From NCBI GenBank assembly GCA_937907525.1, contig CALCIB010000313.1, positions 1-12,829 on the forward strand: a stretch of DNA of 12,829 nt, written 5' to 3'. This document shows positions 7,625-12,829 of this stretch, in pieces. The stretch comes from an uncultured Planctomycetales bacterium (GTDB lineage: Bacteria > Planctomycetota > Planctomycetia > Isosphaerales > Isosphaeraceae). The translations under genes were made by a program, and so were the position numbers. The notes beneath the pieces were generated by a model that was not told the DNA's origin, ran no database searches, and saw only the letters and a program-made list of their open reading frames with translations. The stretch's first letter is position 1, and each line of letters opens with the position of its first letter.

Positions 7625-8269
7625 TCAGGGCGAAGTCTGGACCCAGCCGTATGAAGTCAGAAGATGCTGGATCGAATCGTCCCAACCGGAGTAACTCTGG
7701 CTCGCGATGAAACCGGTCGAACTCGGCGGGATAGAGGTGACGGACCATACGCCGCCGTTTGAATCGTAATCCGCCTTAACAGAAAATTGCCATGTGCAAT
7801 AGCCGATGGGAACCCAGATGCCGCCGGCGGGCTTATACATGAGCGCGTCTCTGAACGCGCATGAATCGACACGTTTAGCATATGTGTATTAGCCATTATC
7901 TTTTATGAGATCGGATTCGGGCGCGTCGACCCCCGCGGTCGTGGAAGCCGGGTTGCCGGAGGGCGATTCCGCCGTCCAAGCCGATGCCGGATTCTCGGAC
8001 GGCGCAATCGCTCGCCCGGTTTTGGGATGGGATGCGTTCTTGTCAAGAGTCGAGAAAGCCATGTCCTTGGATTCGCGGGTGGTCGGCCGAATCGAATCCA
8101 TCGACGTGGTGGCGCGGGACGACCCATCGGTTTGGAACTCCGCACCCGCCCTGGCCCAAACGGCCGAAATGCTCGGAACGGAAAACGCCAACGTGGATAC
8201 CGGATAGCGGTCGTCCAGCGTTTCCATTACGGACGCGAAACGAACAGCGCGGCGATTCCGTCGACTCAT
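7625..8269 (-). pseudogene. Secreted-protein gene interrupted by an in-frame TAA
   Basis: Two open segments in the same frame are separated by one stop codon, TAA, at 7889-7891. The first (8269 to 7889, 126 codons plus stop) starts at ATG 8269 with GAGG 7 nt upstream. Its N-terminus, RRNRRAVRFASVMETLDDRY, resembles the planctomycetal export leader 'ESLEDRxLLS', followed by a short hydrophobic stretch and a Ser/Ala/Pro/Thr-rich region. After the stop, 87 further codons stay open to TGA at 7625. They read like a folded domain rich in aromatics and glycine (PAGGIWVPIGYCTWQFSVKA; SYSGWDDSIQHLLTSYGW). The simplest reading is a nonsense-mutated gene of about 214 codons. Alternatives are a genuine 126-residue protein plus a separate ORF from ATG 7840, or stop readthrough. 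I do not recognise the C-terminal domain. Confidence 0.55.
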
Positions 8270-8341
8270 GAGGCAGCCTCAACCGACTTGGACGTCAGTC
8301 GTCGACAGCATCGGATCGGCTTATGCGGAACTTACCGGCTT

Positions 8342-8369
8342 CGGAGGCTTCCCGCAAGAAGAACCTCCG
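8342..8369. terminator. Weak hairpin between the DUF1559 gene and the interrupted gene
   Basis: CGGAGG (8342-8347) and CCTCCG (8364-8369) pair perfectly, with a mismatch and two more possible pairs inside. It lies about 165 bp past the minus-strand stop at 8533, so a terminator role is uncertain. The rest of the 8270-8532 gap holds no gene or other clear element. Confidence 0.2.
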
Positions 8370-8532
8370 TATTCTCTTCGACTAGCCACGGGCATCCTCT
8401 AATCGCCGTGAGCCAGGGCGCGGCGCGTTTTGCACAATGCGTTGAACATATCTACGTATTTTGTCTCAAGGGCGGACGACCGCCCGGCGCGTCAAGAATG
8501 ACGCGGATCGGAAATTGGATGACGATCGGGCC

Positions 8533-9495
8533 TCAATAGGCGTCGTCGGAGACGATCTCGCCGCCGTCGCGGGTGCCGAGCGCCAGCCAGACGTGGGGGG
8601 CGATGCCGTCGCGGACGAACCGGGCGCTGCAATCGGCGAAGACGACGTGGGCGCCACCGACGTGCCAACCGCCGGCCGTCCACGCATCGTAATCGCCCTT
8701 GCAGGAATGGCCGTTGGGGCCGACCGCGTGGGTGTACAGCGACTTGCCGAACTGGCCGCTCGTCCAGTCCATCCCCGTCCGAAAGCGCGTGACCGGCGCC
8801 GAGGCGACGTCGACGTCGCGACAGCGCGCGGCGAACTCGGCAAGCGGTTCGGGCTCGTCCGGCGAGGTCACGGAGAAGACCGACCGGCGCGGATCGCGAT
8901 CGGCGCTTTCGTAGGTGCCGAGCCTCCACTCGGACATCAGGGCCGTCCGACTCGTCCCATCGACGAACGCCTGGAACCGCACGACGCCGCCGCCCGGATC
9001 GAACGCGCCATTGTCGTTATGGCCGCTCCGCCAAAGGCCGTTGACGCCGCCGTTGCCGGCGTAGCTCGTCCATGACCAATCGCCCAGTTCCACGGGGTAA
9101 CGGACGTCGGCGGGGCAGAGGTAGCCGTCGATCACCGCCGACATGACCGTGGCGTTCTGGAGCGATTCGGTCTCCCGGGCGAAGTTGAGCGCGGCGTACA
9201 GGGCCCTCTGTTCGAGGAAGGGCAGGATCGAGACGTGGACCGAGTTGCCGTGGGCGCTTCCAGGGGGGTAGGCGTCGAAGGTCGCGGCGTAGTTCGTCAG
9301 GCCGACGCCGATCTGACGGAGGTTGTTCAAGCACTGGACCCTCAGCGCCATGCGCCGGGCCGACATCACGGCCGGGACCAGGATCGCCGCCAGAAGCCCG
9401 ATGATCGAGACCGCGACCAGGCATTCCACGAGCGTGAAGCCGGTCCGCGGGCGGCCTGGGACGTCTCGCCCCGGGATCGTCGGGACGTTATTCAT
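8533..9495 (-). CDS. DUF1559 protein with type IV pilin-like N-terminus
   Basis: A 320-residue protein starting at ATG 9495, with GAGG 5 nt upstream. Residues 19-24 (GFTLVE) form a prepilin peptidase site: cleavage after Gly19 leaves Phe as +1 and Glu as +5. A hydrophobic helix to about residue 47 (CLVAVSIIGLLAAILVPAVM) follows. CLNNLRQIGVGLTNYAATFD is the usual next block of the DUF1559 family. A mid-protein FVDGTSRTALMSEWRLG and the C-terminal GGAHVVFADCSARFVRDGI, with GEIVSDDAY at the end, match the family's closing 'FADGSVRF' block; here Cys replaces the usual Gly. DUF1559 proteins are a large planctomycete-expanded group thought to be surface or pseudopilin-like, with no defined substrate. 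The gene appears monocistronic. Its promoter and leader region is related to that of the epimerase. Confidence 0.92.
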   Translation of the reverse strand: MNNVPTIPGRDVPGRPRTGFTLVECLVAVSIIGLLAAILVPAVMSARRMALRVQCLNNLRQIGVGLTNYAATFDAYPPGSAHGNSVHVSILPFLEQRALYAALNFARETESLQNATVMSAVIDGYLCPADVRYPVELGDWSWTSYAGNGGVNGLWRSGHNDNGAFDPGGGVVRFQAFVDGTSRTALMSEWRLGTYESADRDPRRSVFSVTSPDEPEPLAEFAARCRDVDVASAPVTRFRTGMDWTSGQFGKSLYTHAVGPNGHSCKGDYDAWTAGGWHVGGAHVVFADCSARFVRDGIAPHVWLALGTRDGGEIVSDDAY

Positions 9496-9548
9496 GAGGA
9501 CCTCGTTTCAAGGATCGCGCCCGCCGTCGCCGACGTCTTCTCCCCGGC

Positions 9549-9636
9549 CGACGATCCTAGCAAAACATCCCCGATTCAACTAGGACGGGACTTCCGGCGT
9601 CGAGGCGACGCGGCTTGACGTCGGACGTCGGTCGCT
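9549..9636. repeat. Imperfect direct repeat, copy B (between DUF1559 and toxin genes)
   Basis: This is the partner of 6453-6540: 69 of 88 bases identical without gaps by my hand count, in the same orientation and 3096 bp away. The shared CTAGCAAAAC is at 9557-9566 and the shared GACGCGGCTTGACG at 9607-9620. Gapped similarity continues leftwards to about 9500, including the ribosome-binding region of the DUF1559 gene. It therefore lies in the divergent promoter region serving the DUF1559 gene (minus) and the toxin-antitoxin pair (plus). Confidence 0.75.
9554..9566 (-). promoter_or_regulatory. Possible extended -10 of the DUF1559 gene
   Basis: The minus strand reads GTTTTGCTAGGAT, with TGCTAGGAT as an extended -10, about 60 bp upstream of ATG 9495. 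It is conserved in the repeat copy upstream of the epimerase. No convincing -35 hexamer is visible at the expected distance. Confidence 0.4.
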
Positions 9637-9644
9637 TCTATCCT
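9615..9644 (+). promoter_or_regulatory. Probable promoter of the toxin-antitoxin operon
   Basis: TTGACG (9615-9620) and TATCCT (9639-9644) are separated by 18 bp, a sigma70-like arrangement. Transcription would begin near 9651, just before the GGAGGG ribosome-binding site (9652-9657) of the GTG-started toxin gene. TA operons are normally repressed by the antitoxin or complex, so an operator is expected here; GACGTC-type half-sites overlap the spacer but are not proven. Confidence 0.5.
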
Positions 9645-9664
9645 CGATTTCGGAGGGACGGCGG

Positions 9665-10000
9665 GTGTGGCGAGTCCTGTTCGACGATGAATGCTGGGCC
9701 TGGTTTCAGACGTTGGAAGAGGGCCTTCAAGACGAGATCAACGCCCTCATAGCGCGTTTGGAGGAAGACGGACCGCGGGTGGGGCGTCCGTACGTCGACA
9801 CTCTCAAGGGATCGTCCATTCCCAACCTGAAGGAACTCCGGGTTCAGTACCGAGGGCGGCCCTGGCGCGTCCTTTTCGCCTTCGATCCGGAACGCGCGGC
9901 GATCTTGCTGGTGGGCGGGTGCAAGGCGGGCGACAAACGCTGGTACAAGACGCGCGTCAGGATCGCCGAGGAGCGATTCCGTCGTCATCTCGGACAATGA
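9665..10000 (+). CDS. Type II toxin, RelE/ParE superfamily, HigB (Gp49-like) type
   Basis: A 111-residue protein with a GTG start at 9665, fixed by GGAGGG 7 nt upstream. Family features are an N-terminal helical pair (AWFQTLEEGLQDEINALIAR), the GRPYVDTLKGS stretch (40-50) leading into KELRV (56-60), the strand pair RPWRVLFAFDP (65-75), ILLVGGCKAGDKRWY (80-94) and a C-terminal helix (AEERFRRHL). This matches full-length HigB/Gp49-like toxins, which act as ribosome-dependent mRNA interferases in the characterised members; that activity is inherited from the family and not shown here. The toxin gene precedes the antitoxin gene with a 13-bp gap, the order typical of higBA. The protein shows no truncation and looks intact. 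Confidence 0.9.
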   Translation: MWRVLFDDECWAWFQTLEEGLQDEINALIARLEEDGPRVGRPYVDTLKGSSIPNLKELRVQYRGRPWRVLFAFDPERAAILLVGGCKAGDKRWYKTRVRIAEERFRRHLGQ

Positions 10001-10013
10001 AAGGGGCTTCCCC

Positions 10014-10385
10014 ATGGCCGTCGACGCGAGGGAGATGATCGACAAGCTGCCGCCGGAGCGCCGGCGTCGGATCCGGGAGCGCGCGGCCGAGATCAAGGCG
10101 GAGGAGGCCACCTGGCGCCGACTTCAAGAGGCGCGGGGGGACGTCGCCGGGCGGTTGAAGGTCCAGGCGGCGACGGTCTCCAGACTCGAACGCCGGATGG
10201 ACGACTACCTCGACGCGCTGAGGGATTCCATCGCGACGATGGGCGGGGAGTTGGAGATCGTCGTCCGATTCCCCGGCCAGGCGGTTCGGATCGATCGGTT
10301 CGCGGACGGCGCGGAGGAGCGCCGAACCGACGCGGACGGTCCCGACGCGCCGAGCGCTTCACCGCGACGCTCGCGGACGTCGTAA
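10014..10385 (+). CDS. Cognate antitoxin, HigA/XRE type, with shortened HTH
   Basis: A 123-residue protein; the ATG at 10014 has AGGGG 7 nt upstream. The N-terminal helix (REMIDKLPPERRRRIRERAA) and the block RLERRMDDYLDALRDSIATM with GGELEIVVRFPG (78-89) match antitoxins paired with HigB-type toxins. The HTH at about 36-64 reads LQEARG-DVAGRLKVQAATVSRLERR. Family members that I recall have about four more residues ('LTQE'-like) between ARG and DVA, so helix 1-2 spacing looks shortened in frame at 10137-10142, inside a run of G. The C-terminal 27 residues (from ADGAEERR) are a polar extension beyond the usual end. It should neutralise the toxin by direct binding; DNA-binding autorepression may be weakened. 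Confidence 0.86.
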   Translation: MAVDAREMIDKLPPERRRRIRERAAEIKAEEATWRRLQEARGDVAGRLKVQAATVSRLERRMDDYLDALRDSIATMGGELEIVVRFPGQAVRIDRFADGAEERRTDADGPDAPSASPRRSRTS

Positions 10386-10447
10386 GGCGCGACGTCCCCA
10401 CGCGGGCCCCAAGCGCGGCGAACCCGCTTCGATTCGAATTCCGTCGC

Positions 10448-10465
10448 GCCGCAACGGCTTGCGGC
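10448..10465. terminator. Hairpin downstream of the toxin-antitoxin operon
   Basis: GCCGCAA (10448-10454) and TTGCGGC (10459-10465) pair perfectly around the loop CGGC, 62 bp after the antitoxin stop. There is no T-run. The remaining 10386-10645 gap holds no credible gene. It contains a minus-strand CGGCTTGACATCG (10537-10549) resembling the conserved part of the 6453/9549 repeat. Confidence 0.3.
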
Positions 10466-10645
10466 CGGCGATCGGGCGCGGCGGCGGAAAATCGACGGGA
10501 GCGTCGGGAAGGTCGGGGGCGCGGCCGTCCCGTTGTCGATGTCAAGCCGCCTCGCGCGCCGGGCGAGGGCGGTCGTCGAGAGGACGAAGGCCACGCCAGG
10601 GCGCAAGCGGCCCCGGCCCTTATCAGATACGGGACTGGTGCCACC

Positions 10646-12742
10646 ATGCCGGAAGAAGCCGTCGACGCCGGTCTGCTTGAGCAGACGAAGAACCAGATCC
10701 GCAAGCTGGTGGCCGAGATCGCCGACCTCGCCGAGTCGGACGCCCAACCCGCGGAGTTCTACGGCGAGTTCCTCAACCGCGCCGTGGCCGCCACCGCGGC
10801 GTCCGGCGGCGCGTTCTGGCTGCTCGACGGCCGCGGCGGGCTTCGGCTTCAATACCAACTGGACTTCGCCCAGACCGGGCTGATGGACGGCCGGGTCAAG
10901 ACCCCTCCCCACGACGCGCTTCTGGGCTGCATGGTCCAGGCGTCGCAGCCCCAGGTCATCCCCCCCGGCGCGGTCATCGAGGGGATGCCCCAGGCGTTCA
11001 ACCCCACCCACCTGGCGATCATCCTGGCCCCCCTGATCGTCGACAAGCAGGTGGTGGGTCTGCTTGAGATCCTCATGGACCCGGCGCGGCGGGCCGCGGG
11101 GCAGAAAAGCACCCTGCGGTTCGTCGGCGACCTGGCCGACCTGGCGGCCAACTATCTGAAGAACCGCCAGATGCGGCAGATGGTCTCCCAGCAGCGGATG
11201 TGGAACCAACTGGAGACCTTCACCGCCCAGATCCACAACAACCTCGACTTCAAGGAAACCACCTACTCCGTCGTCAACGACGGCAAAAGGCTCGTCGGCT
11301 GCGACCGCATGAGCGTGGCGCTTAAGCTCTCGGGCCGGACGATGGTGGAGGCGATCAGCGGCCAGGAGGTCGTCGAGCAGCGCTCCAACCAGGTCCGCGA
11401 GCTGACCAAGCTCTGCAAGGCGGTGATCCGCTCCGGCGAGGACCTGGTTTACACCGGCCACACCGACGGCTTCGCCCCCGACCTTCGCGACGCCCTGGAG
11501 ACGTACGTCGACGAGTCGGGCTCCAAGGCCGTCGCCGTGGTGTTGCTGCACAAGCCCGAGAAGGAGGAGGGGGCCGAGCACAAGGAGAAGGTCCCCTTCG
11601 GCTGCCTGGTCGCCGAGCAGATCGGCGACGAGATCGCCCCGACCGACATGCACGCCCGCTCCGAGGTCGTCGCCCGCCACTCGTCGACGGCGCTCTGGAA
11701 CGCCCAGGAACACCACCGGATCTTCCTCAAGCCGCTCCTCAAGTTGATGGGCTCCCCCTGGCGGCAGCTTCGGGGCCGGACCGTGGCGAAGATCCTCGCC
11801 GTCCTGGGGCTGATCGTCGCCTTGATCCTCGCCCTGACCTTCGTCCCCTGGAACCTCCGCATCGAGGGCCGCGGCTCGCTCTTGCCGGAGGAGCGCAGCA
11901 TCGTCTACGCCCCGGACCAGGGGATCATCGTCGAGGTCCCCGTCGAGCACGGCGACCGCGTCAAGAAGGGCGACCTGATCGCGCGGCTGGACAGCACCAA
12001 GCTCGACCGCGAGTTGAAGGAGCTGCAAGCCCAGCACAACAAGGCCCTCTCCCAGGGCCTGATCCTCCAGCAGCAGCAAGACACCGCCAACCAGCGCGAG
12101 CAGAACCGCCAGGAGTCGCTGCAACTGCTGGCGCAGAAGACCGAGAGCCAGATCACCGCCAAGAGCACCAGCCAGCAGATCGAGATCCTCAAGGACGAGA
12201 TCGAGAAGCTCTCCATCCGCGCCCCCCACGACGGCATGATCACCACCTGGGAGGTGCGGAAGAACCTGCTGGGCCGCCCGGTCGACATCGGCGCCGAGGT
12301 GCTCCACGTCGCCGACGTCGACGGCGAATGGGTGCTGGAGGTCGAGGTCCCCGACGACGACATGGGCCCGGTCCTGGCCGCCCAGGCCCGGTTGGAGGAC
12401 GAGATCAAGGCCGGGACCAGGCAGCCCGGCGCGGCGCTCTCGGCCTACTTCGTGGTCATGACCGAGCCGGAACACCGCTACCAGGGCTACGTCCGCAAGA
12501 TCGCCGCGAAGGCCGAGACCAAGACCGAAAGCGCCGAGCAGCACCACACCGTCAAGGTGACCGTCGGCTTCAGCGAGGCGGTTCGCAAGGAGTTCCTGGT
12601 CGCCAACCAGGAGTTCCGCCCCGGCGCCGAGGTCCGCGCCCGGATCGACTGCGGCGACGCCCGGCTGGCCTACGTCCTGTTCCGCAAGGTCGTCCAGGTC
12701 TGGTACGAGTCCGTCCTCTTCCGCTGGCCGTTCCTGCATTGA
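10646..12742 (+). CDS. GAF-domain / HlyD-type membrane fusion (biotin-lipoyl adaptor) protein
   Basis: A 698-residue protein. The ATG at 10646 lacks a strong ribosome-binding site (GGTGCCACC precedes it), but the sequence is convincing from the first residues. Residues about 35-170 and 195-350 look like two cytoplasmic GAF-like sensor domains (GGAFWLLDGRGGLRLQYQL; CDRMSVALKLSGRTMVEAIS). A single membrane segment lies at about 380-402 (VAKILAVLGLIVALILALTF). The extracytoplasmic part is HlyD-like: a first lipoyl half at about 415-450 (APDQGIIVEVPVEHGDRVKK), a Gln/Glu-rich coiled coil at about 450-520, the second lipoyl half with IRAPHDGMITTWEVRK at about 524-539, and a beta-barrel to the end. 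HlyD proteins link inner-membrane exporters or peptidases to the outer envelope; the GAF part suggests regulation by a cytoplasmic ligand or partner. The transporter is expected downstream, outside the window. Confidence 0.9.
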   Translation: MPEEAVDAGLLEQTKNQIRKLVAEIADLAESDAQPAEFYGEFLNRAVAATAASGGAFWLLDGRGGLRLQYQLDFAQTGLMDGRVKTPPHDALLGCMVQASQPQVIPPGAVIEGMPQAFNPTHLAIILAPLIVDKQVVGLLEILMDPARRAAGQKSTLRFVGDLADLAANYLKNRQMRQMVSQQRMWNQLETFTAQIHNNLDFKETTYSVVNDGKRLVGCDRMSVALKLSGRTMVEAISGQEVVEQRSNQVRELTKLCKAVIRSGEDLVYTGHTDGFAPDLRDALETYVDESGSKAVAVVLLHKPEKEEGAEHKEKVPFGCLVAEQIGDEIAPTDMHARSEVVARHSSTALWNAQEHHRIFLKPLLKLMGSPWRQLRGRTVAKILAVLGLIVALILALTFVPWNLRIEGRGSLLPEERSIVYAPDQGIIVEVPVEHGDRVKKGDLIARLDSTKLDRELKELQAQHNKALSQGLILQQQQDTANQREQNRQESLQLLAQKTESQITAKSTSQQIEILKDEIEKLSIRAPHDGMITTWEVRKNLLGRPVDIGAEVLHVADVDGEWVLEVEVPDDDMGPVLAAQARLEDEIKAGTRQPGAALSAYFVVMTEPEHRYQGYVRKIAAKAETKTESAEQHHTVKVTVGFSEAVRKEFLVANQEFRPGAEVRARIDCGDARLAYVLFRKVVQVWYESVLFRWPFLH

Positions 12743-12743
12743 G

Positions 12744-12766
12744 CGTTCGCCCCGCGAGGGCGAACG
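12744..12766 (+). terminator. Hairpin immediately after the HlyD gene stop
   Basis: CGTTCGCCC (12744-12752) and GGGCGAACG (12758-12766) pair perfectly around the loop CGCGA, starting one base after the TGA at 12740-12742. The position fits a terminator, but there is no T-run, so attenuation or mRNA 3'-end protection within an operon is equally possible. Confidence 0.5.
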
Positions 12767-12779
12767 AGGAGCCGTCACG

Positions 12780-12829
12780 GTCTTCCCCCCTCGCGGGGGA
12801 AGACAGACGCCGAAGGCGTCAGATGAGGG
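12780..12829. repeat. Dispersed double-hairpin intergenic repeat, cut by the window end
   Basis: Arms GTCTTCCCCC (12780-12789) and GGGGGAAGAC (12795-12804) pair perfectly around CTCGC. A second hairpin, GACGCC-GAA-GGCGTC (12806-12820), follows, then AGATGAGGG. The layout 'CCCC-rich hairpin, small hairpin, GATGAGG' is shared in outline with 158-208 and partly with 5164-5213. I recall similar dispersed elements in planctomycete and other high-GC genomes. The function is unknown; it may act as a terminator or REP-like element. Confidence 0.6.

Noticed and set aside
6615..7748. Minus-strand 377-codon frame overlapping the membrane protein
   Set aside because: Arg/Pro/His-rich translation, no hydrophobic pattern and no ribosome-binding site; the overlapping frame has regular membrane segments.
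7862..7900. dif/Xer-like or att-like recombination site in the AT-rich patch
   Set aside because: One arm weakly resembles an XerD-binding arm but the other arm does not match, and no integrase or phage gene is nearby.
10205..12778. Minus-strand open frame of 857 codons opposite the GAF-HlyD gene
   Set aside because: Leu/Gly/Asp/Val-rich repeats with no domain; the plus strand encodes a clear GAF-HlyD protein.

Overview
The window is high-GC DNA that reads as the chromosome of a planctomycete, most likely of the Isosphaeraceae/Gemmatales type. The evidence is the protein families: a DUF1549/DUF1553 (PSD1) protein with Big_2 folds, a DUF1559 pseudopilin-like protein, a secreted-protein remnant with an N-terminal motif resembling the planctomycetal 'ESLEDRxLLS' (LEPRxLL-like) leader, and a GAF-HlyD fusion. 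The species assignment is inference. No rRNA, tRNA, CRISPR array, transposase or integrase was seen.

Layout. At 1-2281 (minus strand) a small exported protein lies just upstream of a protein with an N-terminal excisionase/MerR-like helix-turn-helix, serine/aspartate-rich repeats and a C-terminal membrane segment; they look like an operon. A 386-bp divergent intergenic region follows, then the plus-strand DUF1549/DUF1553 protein (2668-5133). It converges on a minus-strand NAD-dependent epimerase (5328-6413), with two hairpins between them. From 6623 to 9495 there are three minus-strand loci: a DUF1559 protein, a secreted-protein gene broken by an in-frame TAA, and a polytopic membrane protein. 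From 9665 the plus strand carries a HigB/RelE-type toxin with its HigA/XRE-type antitoxin, then a large GAF-TM-HlyD adaptor (10646-12742). Hairpin repeats occupy the end of the window.

The most notable structures are (i) an 88-bp ungapped imperfect direct repeat (69 of 88 identical by my count) at 6453-6540 and 9549-9636. It extends with gaps to the ribosome-binding sites of the epimerase and DUF1559 genes, so two unrelated genes share a duplicated upstream region about 3.1 kb apart, and one copy also carries the toxin promoter. (ii) The interrupted secreted-protein gene, in which 88 protein-like codons continue in the same frame after a TAA in an AT-rich patch. (iii) An antitoxin whose helix-turn-helix seems about four residues short. 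(iv) A membrane-tethered HTH protein with SDSDV repeats.

No single pathway joins all the genes. The 2281-229 pair may be one unit; the toxin and antitoxin are clearly one unit; the HlyD adaptor probably begins an export operon running beyond the window. I see no convincing new multi-gene defence or biosynthetic system.
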